64,000 nt of DNA from Bradyrhizobium arachidis (GTDB lineage Bacteria > Pseudomonadota > Alphaproteobacteria > Rhizobiales > Xanthobacteraceae). Where the stretch lies: the NCBI RefSeq assembly GCF_015291705.1, contig NZ_CP030050.1, positions 7,750,001 through 7,814,000 on the forward strand, read 5' to 3'. This document shows, one piece after another, positions 50,688 through 58,864 of the stretch. The notes beneath the pieces are model-generated. The model was not told the DNA's origin. It ran no database searches and worked only from the letters and a program-made list of their open reading frames with translations. The position numbers were made by a program, and so were the translations under genes. Each line of letters begins with the position of its first letter. Position 1 is the stretch's first letter.

Positions 50688-52037
50688 TCAGGACGTTCGG
50701 CGTGGTCCGATGGCCTCGAACTGCGCCTTCTGCTCGTCATTCAACGTGGCGTAGAAATCCTCCAGCGCCGCGCGCACCGACTTGACGCCATCGAGCATCA
50801 CATCGAGCCGCTTGCGGACCGCGGCCATTCGCGCCGGCGGGGTCATCACCTCGCTTGGCTGGCAGGCCGACTTGAGCGATGCGCTGACTTTGGCGCTGGT
50901 ATCCTGGAGCACCTGCAGTGCGGCGCGCTGCGTATCGTTGGGGTGAAGCCTCGCCTCGATGTCGGCGCCGGGCCAATCCAGCGCGGCAGACGCGCCGCAG
51001 GTCTGGATCAGCGATCCCCCACTGCCGCTAGAAGCTGTCGCGCGGCGCTGATCTTCGGCCAGGGCATTGAACCGCGCCTTCTGCTCGTCGGTGAGCGAGC
51101 CATAGAAGCTGTCGAGGGCGGGCTGAACGAGATCGACGGCTTTCACCATCGCCTCGACACGCTGCTGCATCGCCGCCAGCCGGCCGGGTGCCGTCGCTGC
51201 GACCTGCGACGGACAGGACGCGCGGATCAGCGCTGCAGCGTCAATCGAAGCATTGCCGAGCGCATCGAGATTGGCGCCTTGCGCCTCGGTCGGCTGCACC
51301 GCCGCGGCGATCTGATCGATCGGCAGACCGACGATCTCGCGGCGGTCGCTGCCGCAAAGCTGATCCAGCGCAACGCCTCGCGCTTGCCGTCGTCCCTGCG
51401 GGCGCTGCGGCAGATAGGCCGACAGTCCGTCATAGCCATAAGGTCCGAACAGGCCGGCATAGATGTCCGGATAGCCGTAGCCCCAGAAGCCGAGGCCGTC
51501 GCCCCAGATCGTGTAGTCGTAGAGATCGTTATAGGCGAACGGCCAGAACAGCGGTCCGACCCAGCCGTAACCGCCGCCCGCATGTTGCCACCATCCGCTG
51601 CTGGCGCCGTGCCAGCCGGCGAGCGCGGCCGCAGCCGTGATCTGGGCGCGCGCCGCCGGGTTGCCGATCAGGCGACCGTTGCGGAAAGCGCCGGAATGCG
51701 CGTTGAACGCGTTGCGGAAATGCGCAGGACGGACGGACGCATTGCGGATCTGACCGAAGTTGGGGCCGTGTCGGGCGCCGGTTGCAAACCGCATCGCGCG
51801 ATGATGACCGCCACCATGTGCACGCCCGAAGCCGTGGCCGTGAAAATGGCCGCCGCCGTGATGGCCTCCACCATGCCCGCCGCCGTGACCTCCGCCATGG
51901 CCGCCGCCATGTCCGCCGCCGTGACCACCACCATGACCACCGCCGTGTCCGCCACCGTGTCCGCCCTTGCCCAGAGCCGTCCCTGCCAGCATGCAGGCAA
52001 GCGCCATCACGGCAATTGCAATGACCGGTCGCAACAT
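50688..52037 (-). CDS. Spy/CpxP-like periplasmic protein with His-rich repeat region
   Basis: A 449-aa exported protein. Signal peptide at about 1-27 (MLRPVIAIAVMALACMLAGTA), then a run of GHGG tandem repeats (about residues 29-70), Gly/His-rich to about 85, a Trp/Gly/Tyr-rich segment (about 145-200), and two helical LTxxQ modules near residues 230-330 and 350-440, each ending with LTDEQKARF or LNDEQKAQF. The LTxxQ pattern links it to Spy/CpxP envelope-stress chaperones, and the His repeats could bind Ni, Zn or Co. The start at 52037 fits the signal peptide. Two modules in one chain is longer than Spy (~160 aa). Confidence 0.85.
   Translation of the reverse strand: MLRPVIAIAVMALACMLAGTALGKGGHGGGHGGGHGGGHGGGHGGGHGGGHGGGHGGGHHGGGHFHGHGFGRAHGGGHHRAMRFATGARHGPNFGQIRNASVRPAHFRNAFNAHSGAFRNGRLIGNPAARAQITAAAALAGWHGASSGWWQHAGGGYGWVGPLFWPFAYNDLYDYTIWGDGLGFWGYGYPDIYAGLFGPYGYDGLSAYLPQRPQGRRQARGVALDQLCGSDRREIVGLPIDQIAAAVQPTEAQGANLDALGNASIDAAALIRASCPSQVAATAPGRLAAMQQRVEAMVKAVDLVQPALDSFYGSLTDEQKARFNALAEDQRRATASSGSGGSLIQTCGASAALDWPGADIEARLHPNDTQRAALQVLQDTSAKVSASLKSACQPSEVMTPPARMAAVRKRLDVMLDGVKSVRAALEDFYATLNDEQKAQFEAIGPRRTS
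51850..51966. repeat. 12-bp tandem repeat encoding Gly-His-Gly-Gly
   Basis: Imperfect 12-bp units code for GHGG about eight times in the Spy-like gene. Codons vary (GGC/GGT/GGA, CAC/CAT), so the repeat is kept at the protein level. Unit number may vary among strains. Confidence 0.8.
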
Positions 52038-52127
52038 CGCATCCTCCCGCAAAGCCGCGCCATTGAGGCATCGGAACTTGTCGGGAATTGGAACCGGCTT
52101 GGCCGCCGAAAGTTCCCGGGCCGCGCG

Positions 52128-53552
52128 CTACGCCTCCGGCACGATCTTGCCGGGGTTGAGGATGTTGAGCGGATCGAACGCCTGCTTCAGCGCGCGCATC
52201 GCTTCGATCGCCTCCAGACCGAGTTCCGCCTTGAGATATTTCTGCTTGCCCTGGCCGATGCCGTGCTCGCCGGTGCAGGTGCCGTCCATCGCCTGCGCGC
52301 GCTCGACGAGGCGATGCATGAACTCCTCGCCGCGCGCCATCTCGGCGGCGTCGTTGGTGTCGCAGACCAGCGAGCAGTGGAAATTGCCGTCGCCGACATG
52401 GCCGACGATCGGCGACAGCAGATTGAGGCGCTTGAGATCTTCCTCGGTCTCGCTGACGCAATCGGCAAGGCGCGAGATCGGCACGCAGACGTCGGTCGCA
52501 ACCACGCCGATGCTGTCGCCGGGGCGCAGCGCCTTCACGGACCAATAGGCGTCGTGCCGCGCCTGCCACAGTTTTGTGCGGTCCTCCGGTTTAGTAGTCC
52601 AGGAGAAATCGCCACCGCCGCAGTCCCTGGCGATCTCGCCGAACGCCTTCGACTGCTCGGCGACCTCGACCTCGCTGCCGTGGAATTCCATCAACAGCAG
52701 CGGTGTCTCCGGCAGCGTCAGCTTGGAATAGGCGTTGCAGGCCTTCACCTGCGCGGTGTTGAGCAGCTCGATGCGCGCCACGGGAATGCCGGTCTGGATC
52801 GCGAGGATCACGGCCTGACACGCCCCGTGCACGGTCTCGAACGACACCGCGCCGGCCGCGATCGTGTCAGGGATGCCGCGGAGCCGGATTGTGAGTTCCG
52901 AGATGATGCCGAGCGTGCCCTCGGCGCCGACGAACAGATGCGTCAGGTCGTAGCCGGCGGAGGATTTCTTGGCGCGCGTGCCCGTGGTGATGATCTCGCC
53001 GTCGCCGCGGACGACCTTCAGCGCCAGCACGCTGTCGCGCATGGTGCCGTAGCGCACCGCGTTGGTGCCGGAGGCGCGGGTCGAGGCCATGCCGCCGAGC
53101 GAAGCATCCGCGCCGGGATCGATCGGGAAGAACAGGCCCTGGTCGCGCAGATGTTCGTTGAGCGCCTTGCGGGTGACGCCGGGCTGGATCACGCAGTCGA
53201 GATCCTCGGCATGCACGGCGAGCACCTTGTTCATGTCGCGCAGGTCGATCGAGATGCCGCCGGCGGGCGCGTTGACCTGGCCCTCGAGCGAGGTGCCGGT
53301 GCCGAAGGGAATGACGGGGACGCGATTCTTGGCGCAGATCCGCACCACGTCCTGGATGTCAGCGGTCTCCTGCGCCATCACCACGCCGTCCGGCGGCTGG
53401 TTGACGATCCACGTGGTGGTATGGCCGTGCTGCTCGCGGACGGCCTGCGAGGTGATGAGGCGGTTGCCGAAGCGCGCGGCAAGCTGCTCCAGCGCGCTTG
53501 CGAGGGCTTTCGGCTCGACCCGCGGCGGATTATTGGTGATGGTCGTACCCAC
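52128..53552 (-). CDS. FAD-linked oxidase (GlcD / D-lactate dehydrogenase type)
   Basis: A 474-aa flavoprotein of the FAD_binding_4 (PCMH) family. The FAD domain reads VIPFGTGTSLEGQVNAPAGGISIDLRDMNK, followed by GGMASTRASGTNAVRYG and GTLGIISELTIRLRGIP; the C-terminal oxidase domain has a metal-site-like VGHVGDGNFHCSL and GEHGIGQGK. It oxidises a 2-hydroxyacid such as glycolate or D-lactate and feeds electrons to the membrane. GTG 53552 is preferred: GGGAGGA ends directly before ATG 53558 (no spacing) but six bases before the GTG. Divergent from the thioesterase gene. Confidence 0.9.
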   Translation of the reverse strand: MGTTITNNPPRVEPKALASALEQLAARFGNRLITSQAVREQHGHTTTWIVNQPPDGVVMAQETADIQDVVRICAKNRVPVIPFGTGTSLEGQVNAPAGGISIDLRDMNKVLAVHAEDLDCVIQPGVTRKALNEHLRDQGLFFPIDPGADASLGGMASTRASGTNAVRYGTMRDSVLALKVVRGDGEIITTGTRAKKSSAGYDLTHLFVGAEGTLGIISELTIRLRGIPDTIAAGAVSFETVHGACQAVILAIQTGIPVARIELLNTAQVKACNAYSKLTLPETPLLLMEFHGSEVEVAEQSKAFGEIARDCGGGDFSWTTKPEDRTKLWQARHDAYWSVKALRPGDSIGVVATDVCVPISRLADCVSETEEDLKRLNLLSPIVGHVGDGNFHCSLVCDTNDAAEMARGEEFMHRLVERAQAMDGTCTGEHGIGQGKQKYLKAELGLEAIEAMRALKQAFDPLNILNPGKIVPEA

Positions 53553-53638
53553 GGACATTCCTCCCGACAGAAGAACCGTGGCAAAGGACATAAAGCCGGT
53601 CAAGTCAAGCGACCGGACGCATACCCAGGGAATGAAAC

Positions 53639-54145
53639 ATGCCGGAGAGTGCCGCTTCGAAGCCCGCCGCAGAGCCGTTCCGCGCCTCGATCATGCAGAT
53701 CGAGCCGCAATGGATCGACTATAACGGCCATCTCAACATGGCCTACTACAACGTCATGTTCGACCGGGCGATCGACGAGCTCTGGCTCGAGCTGGGAATG
53801 GGTCCGGCGTACAAGAAGGAGCGCCACGGCTCGACCTTCACCGCTGAATGCCACGTGCGGTACTTGCGCGAAATCCACCTCGGCGATCCCGTGCAGATCC
53901 TCGTCTGGCTGCTCGCCGCTGACGACAAGCGGCTGCACACATTCGAGGAGATGCGGCACGCGACCGAGGGCTGGCTGTCGGCGACCTCGGAGAACATGTC
54001 GCTGCACATGGATATGAATGCGCGGCGCGTTGCGCCGTTTCCGCCTGATGTCCGGGAGCGCGTCGTTGCGGTCACCAAGGCCCACAGCGCCGTGCCGCGG
54101 CCCGAGGGCATCGGCCGCAACGTGGCGATGCCCTCGAAGCGCTAG
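53639..54145 (+). CDS. Hot-dog thioesterase
   Basis: A 168-aa 4HBT-like enzyme. After a ~17-residue polar lead comes the catalytic segment QIEPQWIDYNGHLNMAYYNVMFDRAIDEL with Asp in the WxDxxGHLN position, then STFTAECHVRYLREIHLGDPVQ and a helix-strand end. It cleaves acyl-CoA thioesters. The WIDYNGHLN form resembles the group found beside carnitine and betaine catabolism genes, but no such genes are close, so I leave the substrate open. Starts 87 bp from the divergent oxidase gene. Confidence 0.88.
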   Translation: MPESAASKPAAEPFRASIMQIEPQWIDYNGHLNMAYYNVMFDRAIDELWLELGMGPAYKKERHGSTFTAECHVRYLREIHLGDPVQILVWLLAADDKRLHTFEEMRHATEGWLSATSENMSLHMDMNARRVAPFPPDVRERVVAVTKAHSAVPRPEGIGRNVAMPSKR

Positions 54146-54319
54146 CTATATTCTGGTGCGGCCACGCGCCAATCCGACCACGGCCGAGACCAGGAACAGA
54201 ACGACCGCGATGAAGAAGATGATCTTGGCGATCTCGATCGAAGCGCCGGCGATGCCGCCGAAGCCCAGGATGCCGGCGATCAGTGCGATAACCAGAAACG
54301 TCACAACCCAGCCTAGCAT
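54146..54319 (-). CDS. DUF1328 small membrane protein
   Basis: A 57-aa, two-helix inner-membrane peptide starting [20 protein letters not shown] and ending [13 protein letters not shown], exactly the DUF1328 family form. The ATG has GAGG nearby. Members are often induced by stress (for example acid or general stress) but biochemical function is unknown. Convergent to and abutting the thioesterase gene. A GGGAAC/GTTCCC palindrome lies upstream at about 54392-54407. Confidence 0.88.
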   Translation of the reverse strand: MLGWVVTFLVIALIAGILGFGGIAGASIEIAKIIFFIAVVLFLVSAVVGLARGRTRI

Positions 54320-54567
54320 GGCGAAAACCTCGTCTTGATGTCTGTCTGCGATCGACGCGGCTGACCGCGCCACCTGCCCAGACAATCTCGACGTGGGAAC
54401 GATGGTTCCCCACCCGGCCCGGTGGAAATTGGCCCGGCTTTCGGGAACAAATCGGGCCGCCGCGTACGTGGAAAACCCCGTCCCGGTGCCCCATATAGGC
54501 AGCAATCCCTGTTAAGAAGGCTCCCTCCCGTCACCCCGCGGTGCCATCGTGGGGCCAAATGATTCGC

Positions 54568-57138
54568 ATGACCGAGCCGAGCAAGATTACCAGCGTTCCC
54601 GACCACCAGCCCGCAGCCGGCGGCATCGCCGCGCGTGCACGCGCCTCCGTGGGCCCGAAATATCTGTCCGGGCTCAATCCGGAGCAGCGCGAGGCGGTGG
54701 AGACGCTGGACGGTCCGGTCCTGGTGCTGGCCGGCGCCGGCACCGGCAAGACGCGCGTGCTGACGACGCGCATCGCCCACATCCTGAGCCAGGGCCGCGC
54801 CCGGCCCGCCGAGATCCTGTCGGTGACCTTCACCAACAAGGCCGCGCGCGAGATGAAGCACCGGCTCGGCCAGATGCTCGGCCATGCCGTCGAAGGCATG
54901 CCATGGCTCGGCACCTTCCACTCGATCGGCGGGCGCATCCTGCGCTTCCATGCCGAGCTGGCGCAGCTCAAGTCGAACTTCACGGTGCTCGATGTCGACG
55001 ACCAGGTACGGCTGCTCAAGCAGCTGCTCCAGGCCGAGAACATCGACGACAAGCGCTGGCCCGCACGCATGCTCGCCGGCCTGATCGACGGCTGGAAGAA
55101 CCGCGGCCTGATGCCCTCGCAGGTCCCCTCCGGCGAAGCCGCTGTCTTCGCCAACGGCAAGGGCGGCAAACTCTATGCGAGCTATCAGGAGCGGCTGAAG
55201 ATCTTGAATGCCGCCGATTTCGGCGACCTGCTGCTGGAGAACATCCGCATCTTCCGCGAGCACCCGGATATCTTGCGGCAGTACCAGCAGCGCTTCAAAT
55301 TCATCCTGGTGGACGAGTATCAGGATACGAACGTCGCGCAGTATCTGTGGCTGCGGCTCTTGTCGCAGGCGCCTTCTTTCACCTCTCCCCGCGTGCGGGG
55401 AGAGGTTGCATCGCGAAGCGATGCGGGTGAGGGGGACTCTCCAAGCACCGAGCTCGTGGAGACTCCCCCTCATCCCGACCTTCTCCCCGCAAGCGGGGAG
55501 AAGGAGAAGACGAAAAACATCTGCTGCGTCGGTGACGACGACCAGTCGATCTATGGCTGGCGCGGCGCCGAGGTCGACAACATCCTGCGCTTCGAGCACG
55601 ATTTCCCGGGCGCAAAAGTCATTCGCCTCGAGCGCAACTACCGCTCGACCGGTCACATCCTTGCCGCCGCCTCCCATCTGATCGCGCACAATGAAGGCCG
55701 GCTCGGCAAGACGCTGCGCACCGAGGACCAGGACGGCGAGAAGGTCACGGTGAAGGGCTCGTGGGATTCCGAAGAGGAAGCCCGCGGCATCGGCGAGGAG
55801 ATCGAGCAGATCCAGCGCAAGGGCGAGAAGCTCAACGAGATCGCGATCCTGGTGCGCGCCTCCTACCAGATGCGCGAGTTCGAAGACCGTTTCGTCACGC
55901 TCGGCCTGCCCTATCGCGTCATCGGCGGCCCGCGCTTCTATGAGCGCGCCGAGATCCGCGATGCGCTGGCTTACTTGCGCGTCATCAACTCGCCCGCCGA
56001 CGATCTCGCCTTCGAGCGCATCGTCAACGTGCCCAAGCGCGGGCTCGGCGACGCCACTATTCAGATGTTGCACGACCACGCCCGCAAGCGCCGCATCCCG
56101 CTGTTCGAGGCGGCGCGCGCGGTGGTCGAGACTGACGAGCTGAAGCCGAAGGCACGCGGAAGCTTGCGCGACGTCGTCGCCCAGTTCGACCGCTGGCGCG
56201 CCCAGCGCGAGGTCACCTCGCACACCGAGCTGGCGCAGATCGTGCTCGACGAGAGCGGCTACACCGAGATGTGGCAGAAGGACCGTTCGGCCGATGCCGC
56301 CGGCCGGCTCGAGAACCTCAAAGAGCTGGTGCGCTCGATGGAGGAGTTCGAGAACCTGCAAGGGTTCCTGGAGCACATCTCGCTGGTGATGGACCGCGAG
56401 GGCGGCGCCGAGGACGATGCGGTGTCGCTGATGACGCTGCATTCGGCCAAGGGCCTCGAATTCGACAACGTGTTCCTGCCCGGCTGGGAGGAAGGCCTGT
56501 TCCCGAGCCAGCGCACGCTGGACGAACAGGGCCGCGCCGGCCTCGAAGAGGAACGCCGGCTCGGCCATGTCGGCCTCACCCGCGCCCGCCGCCGCGCCAT
56601 GATCTATTTCGCCACCAATCGCCGGATCCACGGCACCTGGTCGACCACGATCCCGTCGCGCTTCCTCGACGAATTGCCCGCGGCCAATGTCGAGATCACG
56701 GAATCCAAGGGCGGCTCGGCCTGGGGCGGCGCCGGTGGCTATGGCGCCTCGCGCTTCGACGACATGGAGGCGTTCGGCTCCAGCTATTCGACGCCGGGCT
56801 GGCAGCGCGCCCAGGCCAACCGCAACCGTGGCGGCGGCCGCACTGGCGGCAGCCAAAGCGGCGGCTTCGAGGAAGAGACCGCGTCGTTCTCGTCCGCCTC
56901 GTCATCCGGCCCCGATTTCGGCAGCTTCTCCTCGCGCCGCCGCGGCCCCCTCACGATCGAGGGCGAGCTGGTCGCCAAATCGACCGGCACGACCTCGGAA
57001 TTCTCGCTCGAAGACCGCGTCTTCCACCAGAAATTCGGCTACGGCCACGTCACCAAGATCGACGGCAACAAGCTCACCATCGCCTTCGACAAGGCCGGCG
57101 AGAAGAAGGTCGTGGACAGCTTTGTGCAGAGGGCGTGA
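54568..57138 (+). CDS. uvrD: UvrD/PcrA-type DNA helicase with in-frame repeat insertion
   Basis: An 856-aa superfamily 1A 3'-5' helicase for nucleotide-excision and mismatch repair. Walker A is AGAGTGKT (55-62), motif II is VDEYQDTN (DEYQDT from 249), motif III GDDDQSIYGWRGAE starts at 322, motif V/VI contain VSLMTLHSAKGLEFDNVFLP and LGHVGLTRARRRAMI. The C-terminal part is Gly/Ser-rich (residues about 710-790) followed by a Tudor-like end (FHQKFGYGHVTKIDGNKL). Between motifs II and III there are 73 residues against about 27 in E. coli UvrD. The excess is the palindromic repeat 55381-55502 (residues 272-312), which keeps frame. Start 54568 taken at the MTEPSKIT methionine. Confidence 0.93.
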   Translation: MTEPSKITSVPDHQPAAGGIAARARASVGPKYLSGLNPEQREAVETLDGPVLVLAGAGTGKTRVLTTRIAHILSQGRARPAEILSVTFTNKAAREMKHRLGQMLGHAVEGMPWLGTFHSIGGRILRFHAELAQLKSNFTVLDVDDQVRLLKQLLQAENIDDKRWPARMLAGLIDGWKNRGLMPSQVPSGEAAVFANGKGGKLYASYQERLKILNAADFGDLLLENIRIFREHPDILRQYQQRFKFILVDEYQDTNVAQYLWLRLLSQAPSFTSPRVRGEVASRSDAGEGDSPSTELVETPPHPDLLPASGEKEKTKNICCVGDDDQSIYGWRGAEVDNILRFEHDFPGAKVIRLERNYRSTGHILAAASHLIAHNEGRLGKTLRTEDQDGEKVTVKGSWDSEEEARGIGEEIEQIQRKGEKLNEIAILVRASYQMREFEDRFVTLGLPYRVIGGPRFYERAEIRDALAYLRVINSPADDLAFERIVNVPKRGLGDATIQMLHDHARKRRIPLFEAARAVVETDELKPKARGSLRDVVAQFDRWRAQREVTSHTELAQIVLDESGYTEMWQKDRSADAAGRLENLKELVRSMEEFENLQGFLEHISLVMDREGGAEDDAVSLMTLHSAKGLEFDNVFLPGWEEGLFPSQRTLDEQGRAGLEEERRLGHVGLTRARRRAMIYFATNRRIHGTWSTTIPSRFLDELPAANVEITESKGGSAWGGAGGYGASRFDDMEAFGSSYSTPGWQRAQANRNRGGGRTGGSQSGGFEEETASFSSASSSGPDFGSFSSRRRGPLTIEGELVAKSTGTTSEFSLEDRVFHQKFGYGHVTKIDGNKLTIAFDKAGEKKVVDSFVQRA
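55381..55502. repeat. Palindromic intergenic-type repeat inserted in frame in uvrD
   Basis: It starts with a perfect 12-bp hairpin (55381-55392/55395-55406), has a second hairpin GCATCGC/GCGATGC (55408-55424), a longer inverted part GAGGGGGA/TCCCCCTC and ends with hairpin TTCTCCCCGC/GCGGGGAGAA (55481-55502). It is of the same class as 21480-21601. It is translated as a Ser/Pro/Glu-rich loop and interrupts no essential motif. Confidence 0.85.
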
Positions 57139-57163
57139 GACCCTTGCACACAAGGCCATCCAC

Positions 57164-57991
57164 TCAGCCGTTCAGGATGTTGGCGCCCTGGTCGTAAATC
57201 AGCTGGTCGACGTGCCCGGCCCCCGGCGCGATCTCGAGCCGCCAGCCCAGCGCCACATCGAGGCTGCTGGCCAGCTTCGTGCAGTGTTCGAGATGCCAGA
57301 GACCACGCGCGAGGCGGTGAGGCCCCTGGGCCATCGCCTCGTCCCAGCGCGGCAGGTCCGGAGCATCAGGGTCGTTGTCGGCATCGCCCAGCAGGATGAC
57401 GAGCGAGCGCCCCAGATACCTCCGCAAATCACTTGTATCGAGGCCAATCCCTCCCATGCCGTCGGGATAGTCCTTGGCGAGGTTCGGCAGCATGTAGCAT
57501 CCGCAATTGGCGGCAACGGCAAGATCGACCGAAGCGGCCTCGTTGAGCGCGAGATAGCGCAGGACGAATTGGGCGCCCGCGGAATTGCCGAACAAGCCGA
57601 AGGTTTCTCGGCTGGACCCGATCGCATCCCGGACATAGTGAAACAGCCGGTCGATGACCCCGAAATTCCAGTGATCGCGCGGCTGGAGCGCGTTGTCCGG
57701 CGGTGGCAGCCGCACGCCACCGAAATTGTATGCGGAGATGCCCGGGAACTGCTCGGGATCGAACTCCGGCACCAGCACGATTTGCCCGTTGCGTTCGGCC
57801 TGAGGAGCGAGCAGATCGCGAAACGCCGCGGCAGCGCGATCGACGCCATGCATCGCCACGATAATGCGTGTGTGCGCATTGCGCGATCGGGGGCAGAACG
57901 AAAAGACTCGCATCGTGCGTGGCGAGGGGACGGCACCATCATCACAAAACACGAATGAGCCGGCGCCTTCAGCCAGAGTCAATTTGGTCAA
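57164..57991 (-). CDS. Alpha/beta-hydrolase-fold protein, TTG start
   Basis: A 275-aa protein with the hydrolase nucleophile elbow GLFGNSAGAQF, a preceding oxyanion-like segment IIVAMHGVDRAAAAFRDL and PEFDPEQFPGISAYNFGG, and a possible acid/His pair in VILLGDADNDPDAPD and APGAGHVDQL. It may be an esterase or a non-catalytic relative. The start is placed at TTG 57991, seven bases behind a strong AGGAGG; the frame remains open to 58045. No ATG start exists near. Divergent from the HicB-like gene. Substrate unknown. Confidence 0.78.
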   Translation of the reverse strand: MTKLTLAEGAGSFVFCDDGAVPSPRTMRVFSFCPRSRNAHTRIIVAMHGVDRAAAAFRDLLAPQAERNGQIVLVPEFDPEQFPGISAYNFGGVRLPPPDNALQPRDHWNFGVIDRLFHYVRDAIGSSRETFGLFGNSAGAQFVLRYLALNEAASVDLAVAANCGCYMLPNLAKDYPDGMGGIGLDTSDLRRYLGRSLVILLGDADNDPDAPDLPRWDEAMAQGPHRLARGLWHLEHCTKLASSLDVALGWRLEIAPGAGHVDQLIYDQGANILNG

Positions 57992-58068
57992 TTGCTTGCC
58001 TCCTGAGATGCGGTATTCATAATTGAATGAAACCGGGCGGCACAACCATCGAGGCCACCAGTCCTGCC

Positions 58069-58359
58069 ATGCCTCACTACGTCGCCATCATCGAAGACGC
58101 CGGTCCGGACGACGCCGTCAGCCTGTGGTTTCCCGATCTGCCCGGCTGCATTTCCGGCGGCGATGATGCCGACGAGGCCCTGGAGAATGCGCCCGAGGCG
58201 CTCGCCTTCTATGCGCAGGAGCTGATTGAGGACGGCCGCGAGCTTCCCCCGCCGCGGACGCTGGACGAACTCAAGGCCGATCCGGAGTTCGCCGAGGACC
58301 TCAGGAAACACACGGCCGTCCTGATCGAATGGCCACCCCTCACTGAGGCCACGGAGTGA
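58069..58359 (+). CDS. HicB-like antitoxin-fold protein, orphan
   Basis: A 96-aa protein. The N-terminal HicB fold reads MPHYVAIIEDAGPDDAVSLWFPDLPGCISGGDDADEALENAPEAL (given here in part), the typical partial RNase H-like domain. The C-terminal part (LRKHTAVLIEWPPLTEATE) is short and shows no DNA-binding domain. No HicA toxin gene (a ~60-aa double-stranded RNA-binding-like protein) lies on either side, so this is a solitary HicB homologue. Start is at the ATG 58069; 58027 adds non-conserved residues. Confidence 0.8.
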   Translation: MPHYVAIIEDAGPDDAVSLWFPDLPGCISGGDDADEALENAPEALAFYAQELIEDGRELPPPRTLDELKADPEFAEDLRKHTAVLIEWPPLTEATE

Positions 58360-58447
58360 GGACTGTTCGCCGCACTCGCCGGACTCTCGACCGTTCCGGG
58401 GCGAACAGCCCTTGACCACCGCGAACTTCCCCGTATCAGATGCACAT

Positions 58448-58864
58448 ATGGTCCGGGGCTCCATCACACTGATCTTGCTGGCATTGGGGATGCCGTCGCT
58501 TGCGGCGGCGGAGACCATGAGCTTTGGCGATTCGATCGGAAAGCTGGCGGCGAGCTGCGGCGCCGAAATCGTCGCCAATTGCCGCGGCGTCAACCCGGAT
58601 TCGACCCGGCTGAAGGAGTGCCTGTCGCGCAACCGCGACGTGCTCTCCCAGCAATGCGCGAGTGACTATCTCAGCGTCTTCGACGCCATCCAGAAACGCA
58701 TCGCCGCGCGCGTCACCGTGGCGAACGCCTGCCAGCGCGAGATCGTCAAGGTCTGCGGCGGCTCGACCAAGGAGACCAGCAAGTCGGTCCCCTGCCTGGT
58801 CTCGACGCCCAAGGGCATCAGCAACAACTGCCTGAAGGCCGTCGACGACGCGGGGTATCGCTGA
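58448..58864 (+). CDS. Cysteine-rich secreted protein
   Basis: A 138-aa exported protein. Signal peptide at about 1-21 (MVRGSITLILLALGMPSLAAA). The mature part has conserved pairs of cysteines (AASCGAEIVANCRGV, KECLSRN, SQQCASDY, NACQREIVKVCGG, VPCLVS, NNCLKAV), like the cysteine-rich repeat family of secreted proteins, and likely folds by disulfides in the periplasm. Its stop overlaps the next start (TGATG at 58862), so it is translationally coupled to the OmpA-domain gene. Function unknown. Confidence 0.82.
   Translation: MVRGSITLILLALGMPSLAAAETMSFGDSIGKLAASCGAEIVANCRGVNPDSTRLKECLSRNRDVLSQQCASDYLSVFDAIQKRIAARVTVANACQREIVKVCGGSTKETSKSVPCLVSTPKGISNNCLKAVDDAGYR

Noticed and set aside
51850..51966. 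Short regular repeats, considered as a CRISPR-like array
   Set aside because: They are 12-bp coding repeats for GHGG without spacers, inside the Spy-like gene.
50679..54017. Open frame of 1112 codons on the plus strand
   Set aside because: It lies antisense to the Spy-like gene, the FAD-linked oxidase gene and intergenic DNA, has Arg/His/Ala-rich composition typical of shadow frames in GC-rich DNA, and shows no domain.
54313..56856. 847-codon frame antisense to uvrD
   Set aside because: Composition and lack of domains mark it as a codon-bias shadow; the plus strand encodes clear helicase motifs.
58027..58447. Complete HicAB toxin-antitoxin system
   Set aside because: Only the HicB-like part is present; no HicA-like frame was found on either strand nearby.
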